Positions 1 through 10,439 of a stretch of 64,000 nucleotides of DNA are shown here, piece by piece. Made by a program: the position numbers and the translations under genes. Source of the stretch: Bryum argenteum (Eukaryota; Streptophyta; Bryopsida; Bryales; Bryaceae); assembly GCA_037043015.1 (NCBI GenBank), contig CM073321.1:39948420-40012419 (forward strand). Direction: 5' to 3'. The notes under the pieces are model-generated. The model was given only the letters and a program-made list of their open reading frames with translations. It made no database searches and was not told the DNA's origin. How positions within the stretch are numbered: position 1 is the stretch's first letter; the number at the start of each line of letters is the position of its first letter.

Positions 1-1
1 G

Positions 2-857
2 AGGGGATATGGGGGTCACACAACAGATAATTATAATCGCAGCAATAACAGGAGTATGGCACCAATATCTTTTGGCATAGGAAGTGGTGGGTATTATCCC
101 GGTAGCAATATATACGGTCCAGGAACCACTACTCCTGAGACATATAGGGCAGAGCATCTAAGGGATACGTACCAATCCAGAGGCCAACACGATACAAGTC
201 CGAATGCTGGAGGAAGATATATGCCAACATATCCTTGGGATACATACGAGTCAGGAGGCCGATACGGTGGAAGGAGTGCTCCGGAGAGCTATACGCCAAC
301 ATATCCTCGGGAATCTAACGATGTCCCCGGCCAATATGGTAGAGGTAGTAGAGTCCAGTCAGTACCATATCCCAACACATCCAAGGGACACATACGAGTC
401 TCGAGGCCAGTATGGGAGAGGACCTAACATTCGAGAAAGGTACCCCACAACGTATCCTACTGGATCATACGATGCTCACAACCAATACGGTAGAGGACCT
501 GAGGTTCCAGATAGCTTTAGACCAACGTATCCAAGAGATACGCATGATCATCACGGCGAGTACGGTAGAGCTATTACCAATCCCGAGTACCGTACTCCAA
601 GTCAAGCAAGAGATGAATACGAGCCCAGTTGGAATTACCGGAACAAGGATCGTGAAGAGCATATCACTCAGTACCCATATCCTGGGTATGGCCAATATGC
701 ATATGGGAGTAACGACACTCCCCGCCACCATTCGAACTCGTGAAGAAGAAGATGCGAGTTTGAAAGACAACTACGAGAGGCAACAATTCAAAGTCAAGCG
801 GAGTGCATCCGCAAGCTTGAAAATGATCGTATTTATTTGATGACGGCGCTTGTATGA
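2..857 (+). pseudogene. Tyr/Pro/Gly-rich 24-residue-repeat protein, broken
   Basis: I do not recognise this gene. The reading frame is already open at base 2, so its 5' end lies outside the window. It encodes about six degenerate copies of a roughly 24-residue repeat of the form Y-x-PTYPRDTYESxGQYGRGP, rich in Tyr, Pro, Gly and Arg and probably disordered. Near base 350 the frame must shift from frame 2 to frame 3 for the repeats to continue. A TGA at 741-743 then interrupts the new frame, after which a helical, charged tail (core FERQLREATIQSQAECIRKL) runs to a stop at 855-857. One frameshift plus one nonsense codon in an otherwise continuous repeat protein indicates a recent pseudogene. A spliced gene that avoids both lesions is possible, but I see no convincing splice sites. 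Confidence 0.5.
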
Positions 858-2130
858 TGCTTATTCGCGAGGGCGGTTCTCAGACCAAGCAGGGCCAAGT
901 GGAACACATGATGATAAGGACTAGGATGCAAAGTAATTATACATTTACATATAGGCATGTTGTAATGTACTGTACGTACATGTAGTATTTGGATGAGAAC
1001 TCTATTCTCCATATGGTAGAGGTCATTTTTTAAGACCTTCTTAACCATGTTTTGTTGGTAAACGGACATCATATGAATGATATAAGGAATGTAGGACCAT
1101 GACCTATATTACACATTTATTTGAGTAAATATGTTATGATTCCATTTATTAACCACTAAGAATTTTAGTGTTTTTGGAAGCTTGAAAGTTGAAACCTCCT
1201 GCTCAAAACTACGATTTCCTACGTCTATGTACTCTCGGAGTATGTACGAATTATTTTTATCTATTTAATACATTCAACCGTAAGATCGTGAACCGAAGCG
1301 TATCTTAAGTTACTATTTTAAAAAGTGACCTTAGGATGTTTATCATTTGCGAGATCCTAACATCCAAATTTTGTTTAAAACTTTATTTGGGATTTGCTCC
1401 GGAGGCAGTGTCTCCACGGTGCAAAGGGGGAGTTGGATATTGTTACCAACAAAATTTTGGTCATATTTTTTCCCATGTATGTAATCAAGTGTAGTAAATT
1501 CATGCAAAATATGGGAGCCTCATTCCTCTTGATTGACATTCTTACAAGTTATTTTCTAAAAGCAGGTCCGAAAACAATACTATAGTAAAACATGCACGTC
1601 GTTACGTATATTTCGTATTATAAAGAACTTAAAGTGGAGTATGTGAGTGTAGGAGTTTGTGATTTTTGAGGTAACTTATTTCTAACAGTTTTCCATAATC
1701 TAAAATTTTGAAAAATTCTGAAATATGTAATTCATAATTTACTAATACATTTTGAGCTTGTGTTGGTAATTTCTGGAGGCTGCCACTGTAAAATTGGTAA
1801 ATATTATGACTTAAATATTTTTGGAATTTCAGTAGTGATTGGCTTATAAACATATGAGAAGAAAAATAGAAGATAAATCGCTAATTTTGAATTACCCAAC
1901 CAACACTTAAAAATTGAATCAATAGGTTTTTTTGGGCTTTACCCTAAAGGCCTCATCCAAATGGTGCAAAGGGGAAAATATTATAATAAACATAAGTGTA
2001 CTTGGTGGGCCAAAATTTGAAAGGCATGCAATGCATTTGAAACAAAGAGTATTGTTGGAGTGAAAATAGAACATGCATACTAATTCATAAACTATAATAA
2101 AACCGATATGAGTAAAACAAATTCTACGTT
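858..2130. other. AT-rich intergenic DNA, no gene seen
   Basis: No supportable coding region. A short motif containing GGTGCAAAGGGG occurs near 1,419 and again near 1,963, which suggests remnants of a decayed dispersed repeat. Nothing else is recognisable. Confidence 0.5.
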
Positions 2131-2133
2131 TTT

Positions 2134-3617
2134 CTATTTGTAATTTGTCCGAAAATGCTCATGAGGCGTGGGCCAATGAAACATTTCGCTAAAGCGTGAG
2201 ATGATATGGGACAACCCTCCAGCGCCGTCACGGCTCTCGTTGCATACTCTATCCATGCAAAGATGGAAAGCTTGTGCAAGGTCTTCATTGGAGAATACCG
2301 AAGTATTTTGGTTTCCACGTTGCAAGCTCTCGTACGCCGTAGACATGGTCATCTCATTAATTCTTTGTGCTATGCGGGCCGTGGCAAACTCCTCCGAAGC
2401 AATCGAGTATTTTGGAATAACCTGTAAATCCTCACCCGCTTTGTACAAGAACGCCATTTGTGGATCTACCCAATAACGTTTTCGCAGGGTCTCCACCATG
2501 TCCTAACGTTTTGTGAATGTATAAAGGGATTGCATTGGTTCCTGAACCGTTGTGGAAAAGCCCCAATCGCATACTCCGATATACTCTCGTGATTCATCAG
2601 CAGGGAAGTGGAGAAGGATATTATCTAGAGATATATTGTTATGGAGGTGGTGGCTCCTGTGGACCTCGTTCATGATATGCAACAACGCCCAAACAAGCTC
2701 TGTCCGTTTTTTACGGAATCGAATCAGTTGATGAGCCCAAATAACCTCGTCATCGAGTTAATTCCCAAAGTTCAAATGTACAAAAACATCGTCACCATAA
2801 TCCATATCGCGGTTCAGCATCTCTCGAATAGTCCCGCCATTCCACCAGAACGCATGGCCCTGATTCTTCACTGGATGAATGGCCACAAAGCGGATCACAC
2901 CAGGGTGTCTAATCCTTATCGCCATAGACTCATTCATATGCTCCAATTTTGCCAACTCCGGTCGTGTCAAGAAGTGAATGGAAGTTTTTGCAGCAAATTC
3001 CCAAAATGGTTCAATGCCTGCAACACCTTCAAAGCGAACTTTGATAATAGTACCATACCGTCACTTCAACCTCGTCTTGTCAACTCGTATGATTTGGGCT
3101 GTATCCGGAATGGTAACCAAATGAGTCAATCGCATGGTTTGAGTTTGTCGTCCCTCAATGGATTGCCACCATGTTCCAGAGCCTCGACGGTGTGAATTCT
3201 TTGAAAATGCCCTCATTTGGGCAGAAAAACAATCAGCCTATTCACCACGTCAACGAAATCCTCATCACCCTCCCGAAACATCCTTCCATATTTGGCTATG
3301 ACAACCTTGGGATTCCAGAGTGCATCCTTCACCCTATTATCCATCCACCACATGAACCCCCGTTTCTCTGTCTCTGCTACCCACCTCGGATGCTGAAGCA
3401 CTTCTATCATGAGTTCTCTAATTTCGAGCTTGAACTTCTCGATGCCCTCCTCCTGATATCTCACATATTTGCTTTCCAATGCTCGAAGATCATTGGCCTC
3501 ATAGAATTTGACGGTAAATTCTATCAAGAATACCTTACAAGCGTCACCCGGGACCTCATGAGCCTCGAACTTCTCAAAGAAGTTCGCACCACCCTTCCTC
3601 TTCTTCTCCTTCGGCAT
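2134..3617 (-). pseudogene. Protein-kinase-like pseudogene
   Basis: An intact N-terminal exon-like ORF (3,617-3,213, ATG start, basic PKEKKRK start) is followed, after a frame change near 3,200, by a kinase-like domain that stays in one frame from about 3,180 to 2,134. Visible parts are a glycine-loop/VAIK-like stretch (RYGTIIKVRFEGV ... WEFAAKT), a mid region (IRHPGVIRFVAIHP), a catalytic-loop equivalent HNNISLDNILL and a DWG in place of DFG. The frame is cut by TGA (3,061-3,063), TAA (2,758-2,760) and TAG (2,500-2,502). In the catalytic loop the usual Asp position appears to be Asn, so even the ancestor may have been a weak or pseudo-kinase. The kinase-family assignment rests on these motifs only. 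The gene lies next to a GC-rich palindrome array on its 5' side and a ParB-like pseudogene beyond it. Confidence 0.6.
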
Positions 3618-3839
3618 CTTGATCCCAAAATAGGAAATATGTAAAGAAAGTGTAGTAAGTTTTTAAAAAAACTTTTCCAAAAAAAAACAACAAAAACTCC
3701 CCCCGTATAACAAGTCACTTCCTTCCTCCAAAAGACAAGGAGCTAGTGGACAGGAATTACAAGAATTCCCAGCCAGAGACACTCCGCATCCTCTCTTCGT
3801 GAGAAATGGAGGAAAGAAGTGAGGGAAAAGGAGGCCGGT

Positions 3840-4335
3840 CGGCCTTTTATAGCGGCCGACGGCCCGCCCTGGATCCGACGACCGATCCGTCGCCTGGCCG
3901 ACCGATCGGACGGCCCGCCCGGATGGCCGACCGATCGGACGGCCCGCCCGGATGGCCGACCGATCCGACCGATCGGACGGCCCGCAAGGCTGGCTGACGC
4001 GGCCGACCGATCGGACGGCCCGACCACCTGGCCGACCGCGCGCCAGGCCGACCGCCCGCCAGGCCGACCGACCGCCCGCCTGGCCGATCGATCCGACCGA
4101 TCGGACGGCCCGACCGCCTGGCCGACCGATCGGTCGGCCGCGCCCGGATCCGACGGCCGTCGGGCATGCGGACGGCGCCCCGATCCAACGGCCCGCAAGC
4201 GTTTAAAATTGATCCGACGGCGAGGATTTGATGCGGTCGGCCGCCGTCCGATCTGACGGAGCGACCAGGGGTCGGTCGGCCAGACCGGGGATCAAACTTT
4301 GACGGCTGAGATGCTGCCAGGTGAATGATCCAACG
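3840..4335. repeat. GC-rich palindrome array (family P0)
   Basis: Repeated near-palindrome GGCCGACCGATCGGACGGCC and variants, at about 3,896, 3,925, 3,953, 3,999, 4,028, 4,081 and 4,121, initially spaced about 29 bp. It sits directly 5' of the kinase-like pseudogene and 3' of the ParB-like pseudogene. A second cluster of inverted motifs (GTCCGGAC, GTCCGCGGAC) follows at about 4,380-4,445. Its placement and style match the private palindrome arrays of units A, B and C, but its sequence differs. Confidence 0.75.
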
Positions 4336-4379
4336 GCCCCAGAAGTTACCAGGGACCGGGGTAACTCTCATTTACCCCT

Positions 4380-4445
4380 GCGGACCATGGTCCGGACTAT
4401 GGTCCCGGTCGACATAGTCCGGACTACGTCCGCGGACTAGGTTTA
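4380..4445. repeat. Cluster of GTCCGGAC-type inverted motifs
   Basis: Several overlapping 8-bp palindromes (GTCCGGAC twice, GTCCGCGGAC once, GGTCGACATAGTCC context) lie within 66 bp, between the P0 array and the ParB-like pseudogene. The function is unknown; it could be a 3' or terminator region of the ParB-like gene. Confidence 0.4.
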
Positions 4446-4607
4446 CCCCGAATGTCGACCGATTTGACAACCCTGACAATATCACGCTCGTCTGAGAGAC
4501 ACTCGATTAAGCACTAAATGAAAGACGGGTCCTTCTCATGCGAGCCTCGCCATGGAAGCCCACTGGGCCGCAGAAGTTGCGTTTTTCGTATCGTGAAATT
4601 TGTCAAC

Positions 4608-7143
4608 TCATCGTGCGCTTCGGGAAGGATGTCCACCCCTATGAACTGCAAAGGATGAGTGCGGAAGGTCGACCCCTTCCGGCAAAAACCTTGATGTAGA
4701 AGCTACGGGTCTGCAAAACAAGTCAAATAAGATGTTTAGTATGAATTCACTTGTCCGAATCAAAATCTTAAACCAACCAAAGAAAGAAAGTACCTCTTTC
4801 ACAGTAGGGATGGGAGAAGCCATTGGATTTGCTTCGCAACGCAGGGAAGCTGCCATGTTCAAGAAACATAGGGAGAGTCAAGTAAAATAGTTTAGAAGAG
4901 GTCGCTTCAATACCTACCGGGATAGGAGTATCCTCGATAAAGTGTGTGACAGCGTGAGAACGGTTGGAAGAGTGGCCGGAGTCGACATCCATGGTCCAAC
5001 GACGCGGAGATGGCGGAATCGAAACTCTAGGCTGAGAGGCTTGCGTCGAAGCGAAAAGATAACGCTCGACACGTCGAAGAATTGCAGTTGCGGCTACCGG
5101 TGAAGGTGTTGGAATGGGTGGGGACAATCGAGGTGGAAACGCCACAACGGTATTGCTGCAACTCCGGGCATTCCTCTTCGTCCTAGGCTTCGGAGCAAGT
5201 TCAGGCTCAAATGCCTCTTCTTTGTCGTCATCGTCAATCTTCATAGTATCTTCTCCTGCAGTCAATGGGTCCAAGAAAAGGATAAGGTCTTTCTCCTCCT
5301 CTGGAAAGAAGTTTGGTCGGCACTCAAGGAAGCAACCACCTGTGAGCAAAATCTTTGGGCAAATCATTAGTGTTGGTCTTCCGTCCAGAGTTTTGCAATA
5401 GAAGTAAGAATAGCCGGTTTCTTCTCATCAGGTTTAAACTTAATATGCTTTGGAAGGTGCGAAGACGAAAGAACGTCTTTGGCGATAAAGAGAAACCCTT
5501 GGAAGCCACACGTCGAGCGGAGCGTCCTTGATTGGACGGTTGAGTGGAAATCCGTAGACCTCACGTTCCTCGGTTGTAGCCAAAACCCTTTAAAATGGCT
5601 GGAGACTTTGGAGGTACAAAGTTTATGTAGACGCTCAACAGTCAAATCTAGATATTTGTTTTTGAAGGTAGTGTAGTATCTGTTGAGCTGCTTGGTAGAT
5701 AAAAAATGATATTAGGGGAAATGAATGATTAAAGGGAGACTATTAAAATTGGATAGTATCCAAGTAAACATGTACCTCTTGTTCCCAAACCAAGCCATTC
5801 GCACGATTGGCAATTGCTACCATCTTGTCGAACCTTTGGCCACGCCAGAACTTGACAGTCTTTGTGATTGCCTTCTCCATGGCACTCCAAACTCCATGGC
5901 CATTCCTTTCACTTTCGGGCACGGTCTGGTAATAAGTCGAGCAAGCAGCATCCGAGGCTGCAACGCATTGTCTCAGCATGACAACAATAAAGATGTTTGA
6001 AAACAATTAAAAAAGGCATAATACGCAATTGATAAGTGAACTTAATGGCGGAAATACGTACTGCGTAAAGGAATCTAACCAAAATATCCATCGTGAATAG
6101 ATACCATGATGGTGTTCGTGGTTTATACTCCAGACAAATATCGTAATCCTCTTTACTAATGAGCCTTTGAAAGCAGAAAACTTGAATTGGCCGAAGGTTT
6201 GAATTCTTTGCAACTTAGCAATGAGACTGTCTAAGACATGATCGTGTTCCGTTGACCAATGTGAAACAAAACATGATTAAAAAGCTTATCTCTCAAATAA
6301 AATGAGATGAAAATCATTGATTCAAATGACAAAAACACTTACCGTTTGACGTCGTTCATGGCGTTGAGGAGCTTCGAGCATTGTTCACGTCCGTCGAGCA
6401 TAATGCAGTCGACAGAAATGTACCAGTCAGGATTCGTAGAATGGTATTTTTAAATATAGCCCATGCAAGCTGTCACACGGTGATTGCCTTCATACACATA
6501 GAAGTATTTGTTCCGAAACTGATGGAAATCATGATCAGTAGACAAATATTCTTCGAACACGTCATTGGCCGTCTTCCATAGCAGGTTTGACCAAATCGTA
6601 TCGTCATCTTCGACCATTAAGTCCTTACCGTCAACGTCAAAAGGAGACACGTACAAGACTTGATTTCCCTCACGATACCCTTTTACAAACTCGTTTGTCA
6701 GCATCTCCACGTCGGAACTGACTATCGGACGCACCTTCGGATAAATCTTGAGTCGACAAAGTGGAATCATGAGACGAGATTTCATAATCGGTTTGATGCG
6801 AAGGTCAATGAGGACTTTGTTGTAGTCACTCTTCTGTAGCAACCTCATCTCATGTGCACTTCACATGGGATCCTAATTCCCCAAGTGAGGGGGCATGTGA
6901 ACGATGCCAAGTTCAACCCCACAAGGAGGCTTGGCGAGGTGTTTGTCGTTGGAATATGCTGCTCCTTTGTCGCCTCTCTTGCCGTGCCTTCATCCTCAAC
7001 AGGTTGATTAGTCTCAAAGGTGTACTAATCGGGGGATGGGGCATCCGAAGAAATATCGTCATCCAAATGAACAAAGTCAGGGATAATAGATTCCTGATTC
7101 AGTTGGGGAGTACTTAACCCCTTCTCCACGGGTGCACTCGATG
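4608..7143 (-). pseudogene. ParB-like domain gene, decayed
   Basis: Reading the minus strand, an acidic Ser/Thr-rich exon (about 7,143-6,850) leads, through a small indel near 6,850, into a ParB/sulfiredoxin-like domain (6,848-6,340). It shows KVRPIVSSDVEML, a hydrophobic core and the box YEGNHRVTACM, which aligns with GGQHTVKA and DGQHSVEA in the related genes at 19.3, 39.0 and 51.8 kb. A TAA lies in frame just after the box, and the exon ends at a GTAAGT donor near 6,340. Further exon-like segments follow: 6,260-6,070 with a frameshift, 5,970-5,776 ending at a GTACAT donor, 5,680-5,367, and 5,367-4,918 (Pro/Ser-rich) with a GTAGGT donor, then short exons to 4,608. Exon limits are approximate. 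ParB-like folds bind DNA or nucleotides; the role here is unknown. Lesions indicate a pseudogene. Confidence 0.55.
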
Positions 7144-7645
7144 AAGGTGATACTTAGTCGGACAAAAATATTCAAATACTCATATCATAAATTAAGTCTG
7201 TAGTAGAATTCAGTCACGTGAGTGCAAACAATCTAGTAGACATTGCAAACAAAATCAAGAACTCAATAGTAATCTTAGCAATTCTAGATGAACGTCTATG
7301 TGTAAGAATCGCCCTTGGCTCTAGCCTTCACATGATCAACTCAGTCAACAATAACTCTTGGAGAAGTCATTCTCATAGGGGAAGGAGGCATAGTTAAAGA
7401 TACAGAGAGTAATCCTATGACCGATCAACGACCAGGTAATACAACGATCACACAAAGTTGCATGTCGGATCTGCCACTATCAGTATTAGGCTCCTCATTC
7501 TCCTAATAATCTCAATTTTAGGCAAGACCTGCACATTTCAATACAAGATCTTATTTAACAAAGTCACCATCACAGGTCACCAGTTTCAAATATCCTGGTC
7601 ATCTTACCGTGGGAGGACAGTCCCATCTATGATCTAACGAGCGGT
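7144..7645. other. Intergenic, no gene seen
   Basis: No coding region, RNA gene or repeat that I can support. Confidence 0.4.
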
Positions 7646-7649
7646 GAGG

Positions 7650-8085
7650 TTGACTGCTCTGGCGCAGCCTTCTCCCGAGCTCACTCATCATTCAACAAAA
7701 TCACAGTTTAGGTGGATAGAAATTGCAACTCCAAAGAGCAACATACCTGCGGTGGATAGTATTAGAGTGAGCCTCCAAATGAACAAGCAGCTGCGTTGCA
7801 GAGGAGCCTCTGCATGCGATGGCCCTCTCCCGAGCTCACTCTTCATTCAACAAAATCACAGTTCAAGTGCATAGAAATTGCAACCCCGAAGGGCGAGGGG
7901 AAGGGTCCCTGCGCTGGCGCAACCCTCTCCCGAGCTCACTCTTCATTCAACAATATCACAACCGTTCAGGTGCATAGAAATTGCAACCCTAAAGGGCAAG
8001 GCGGAGGGTCCTTGCGCTGGCGCAGCCCTCTCCGGAGCTCACTCTTCATTCAACAAAATTAGTTCACGTTTAATAAAGTCACCAT
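7650..8085. repeat. About 104-bp tandem repeat, about 4 copies
   Basis: Four imperfect direct copies of a unit containing GCGCTGGCGCAGCCCTCTCC, then GAGCTCACTCTTCATTCAAC, then a stretch ending in GAAATTGCAACC. The first copy (about 7,660) and the later three (about 7,815, 7,910 and 8,015) differ in their junctions. Each copy carries the TGCGCTGGCGCA-type inverted core of the local palindrome family P4. Open frames across it are a by-product of the repeat. Confidence 0.7.
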
Positions 8086-8239
8086 TACAGGTTACCAATT
8101 TCAAATAAAACCACCATAACAAGGAAGAATGTGATTTGATATGTCACTAAACTATTAGAATATCAACATAGAAACTGATCGAGCACTCAAGTGAATCCTC
8201 TCTCTGAATTCGTGCATTGAATCCCAAGCGCTATCATCT

Positions 8240-8310
8240 AACAAGTCGTACTCTTGAGGGGGGAGGGTGCCTGCGCTAGCGCAACCCTCTCACCGAAATT
8301 TAGAAGTGCT
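8240..8310. repeat. P4 palindrome copy 1
   Basis: Contains GTGCCTGCGCTAGCGCAACC, near-palindromic around TGCGCTAGCGCA and flanked by GAGGG and CCCTC arms. It is preceded by ACTCTTGAGGGGGG and followed by GAAATTTAGAAGTGCT. The same extended sequence recurs at about 8,720 and 10,305. Confidence 0.7.
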
Positions 8311-8714
8311 TCCTAAACTGTGTATGTGGGACTCTCCTTGCCGCTTCCAACTTCGCTCACATTAATCAGAGTCCATCGATCCAACACCTTTATTAGAACG
8401 GAAACTAAGCACGGAACTGCTCCCAAAACCTTCTGAACTATGAAGGAAGTCTTCTACTTGCTGCTTGCTACATCATCAGAGTTCATAAATCCGACACCTT
8501 GATTAGAAGTGAAAATTAAGCATAGATCTGCACCAAATGTCTTCTAATTGCTTAATTGCCGCATTGCGATCGATGAAAGTTACACTCCAAGTGTGTTCAA
8601 GAAGCACTCACCTTCCAGAAATCGTACGATAAAAAAACCAAAAGCTCGTCCAAGATTAACTCTAACATGATGAACTCTTCCTCGATACTCACTTTACTAG
8701 ACTGCTAACCACGT

Positions 8715-8810
8715 TAGACCATCTAACGAGTCGTACTCTCGAGGGGGGAGGGTGCCTGCGCTTGCGCAGCCCTCTTCCTGAAATTCAGAAGTGCTCCCTA
8801 AACTGTGCAC
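8715..8810. repeat. P4 palindrome copy 2
   Basis: Extended copy of the same block: CTAACGAGTCGTACTCTCGA, a G-run, GTGCCTGCGCTTGCGCAGCC, then AAATTCAGAAGTGCTCCC. The shared flanks show that a block of about 90 bp, not just the palindrome, was duplicated. Confidence 0.7.
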
Positions 8811-9730
8811 GTGGGACTAAAGACTCCTCTGCCAACTCCTTTCCCTGTGCGTGTCCGTGTCACGCTGCCGGTGCACTTCCGGGCTGGCATCTCCGCTCAC
8901 TTCTCGTCGATGCATGGATTGCTGCTCATCACGCCGTGCAACAAAGCGGCTGGTGCTTCGATTGCCTTCACCAAGCAGCTAGCTAGAGAACGGAGGGCAA
9001 TACGGTGAAATTAAGCAATTGACGGCAGCAATCCAAGGGTGACCATGATCAACCATGACCCTGATCGACGGCGCCAACAAACCTGGCTCCACGTTCTTGG
9101 CAAATGGAACAAACGTGAAGAACACCTTGAGCAAGAGACCCATCTCTCGCCTTCTCGACAATTGTTCCATGTCCAACAGTTGAATGCCTTTCGAACTCTC
9201 CAACAGCTGCACCAGAGCATCGATTTACAGACAAAAAAATAAACTACAAAAAAGTCCTGACCAGACTCAAGTGCGCAAATGAGGAGCGAAGAGCGAAGAC
9301 CCCGTTTATGATTGTGCCTAGAAGAAGGGACCCCTGCGCCAACGCAGGAGTCTTCGAAAGTGAAACAGAGGCAGTGACAGTAGCAGCCTCAGTGATGCTT
9401 ACAGAAAGAAAAGCATTCGCACCGCACTCCTGACCAGACTCAAGTGCGCGAATGAGGATCAGATTGAAGTAGTCAATCCGAAAAGCGAAGGCATTTACTA
9501 CTCAGATGTTAGATTAGTATTTGTCGGAACAGTCATGCTTCCTCTACTTAGGCATCAGTTGTTGCAGTTGTGTACACCTTCTGCTCAGTCGGGGTGAACA
9601 CCTGGTTCTGAGGCTTGCGGACAGTTTGGACATGGTTTTATTCCACCTGAGCGTATTCATTAGATCTGGTTAGCTCTTGCAGCAGCTGCGTCCTCACGTA
9701 GTTTCGGAGTCTGGCACTCTACAGTTAACC
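8811..9730. other. No confident gene; possible decayed coding DNA
   Basis: Short open frames exist on both strands (for example a Gln-rich one on + at 9,039-9,242), but none shows a recognisable domain, splice context or homology to its neighbours. A palindrome-like CCTGCGCCAACGCAGG occurs near 9,333. The direct repeat CCTGACCAGACTCAAGTGCG occurs near 9,258 and 9,431. Confidence 0.3.
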
Positions 9731-9732
9731 GA

Positions 9733-10218
9733 GTGGTTACTGTTCAGTATTCATGTAGAATTGACGTAGAATGCAACAGACGGAAACTTTTGATATGTGT
9801 AGTGATTGAAGCAGCTATGGAGTTGCATGATCTGCTGGTTGGAAGTGCCGCACATGCGAAGCAGAAGTGGAATCATGTCCGTTCATTTATGCCAGTGAAG
9901 AAAGAGAGGATCCAGTACTGCTCTGGGCTCTCCGACGATCATGTCGAGCGAGTCCCTGACGAAGGAGCTTGTATGCGGTATTTGGCCCTGTCCAGGTTTC
10001 ATTACCTCTATGATTCGTGTATTTCAAGTTTGTCGGGCGTCGACAATTCGACAGTTCGACATGAAGTTCAAGTGCATCCAAGAGCTGCAAATAATTCTGC
10101 AACGCAGGCGAGCTTTGGCTTACCGAGCACCATGATCAACCAGATGCAGAACAATTTGTCGTCTCTCTCACTCGGCAGTCTGATAAAAGACCATTCCCGA
10201 GGACAGCTTAGTTGTTAG
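9733..10218 (+). CDS. Unrecognised ORF of 161 residues, doubtful
   Basis: This is the longest open frame between the P4 copies. I do not recognise the protein: it has a mixed hydrophobic/charged N-terminal half (around AAMELHDLLVGSAAHAKQKW), a central region with many polar residues and a Ser/Leu-rich C-terminus. There is no signal peptide, membrane helix or known motif. It could be an exon of a decayed gene in the 8-10.4 kb block or chance. The first in-frame ATG is used. Confidence 0.2.
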   Translation: MVTVQYSCRIDVECNRRKLLICVVIEAAMELHDLLVGSAAHAKQKWNHVRSFMPVKKERIQYCSGLSDDHVERVPDEGACMRYLALSRFHYLYDSCISSLSGVDNSTVRHEVQVHPRAANNSATQASFGLPSTMINQMQNNLSSLSLGSLIKDHSRGQLSC

Positions 10219-10299
10219 ATAGGTAAGAAATTGCTACATGCGCTTTGAAAGCCAAAGTGCTGGAAAACAAAACGACGCATCAGCTGATTTACTGGTCTG

Positions 10300-10395
10300 C
10301 TAACCACGACGTACTCTCGAGGGGGAGGGTGCCTGCGCTGGCGCAGCCCTCTCCCCAAAATTTACAAGTGCTCCCTAAAATCGATCAGAATAGGA
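10300..10395. repeat. P4 palindrome copy 3
   Basis: Third extended copy: CGTACTCTCGAGGGGG, GTGCCTGCGCTGGCGCAGCC, then AAATTTACAAGTGCTCCC. It marks the right edge of the P4 region. Confidence 0.7.
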
Positions 10396-10439
10396 AAGAC
10401 GCTGAAGACAAGTATTGTCACAGAAGAAGTTGATAAACT

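Noticed and set aside
3743..4371. Several overlapping Arg/Pro/Asp-rich ORFs in the GC-rich P0 array
   Set aside because: Frames on both strands stay open only because of the repeated GC-rich palindrome; no consistent protein.
9733..10218. A confident new gene in the P4 region
   Set aside because: No homology to any other ORF here, no motif and no splice context; kept only as a low-confidence ORF.
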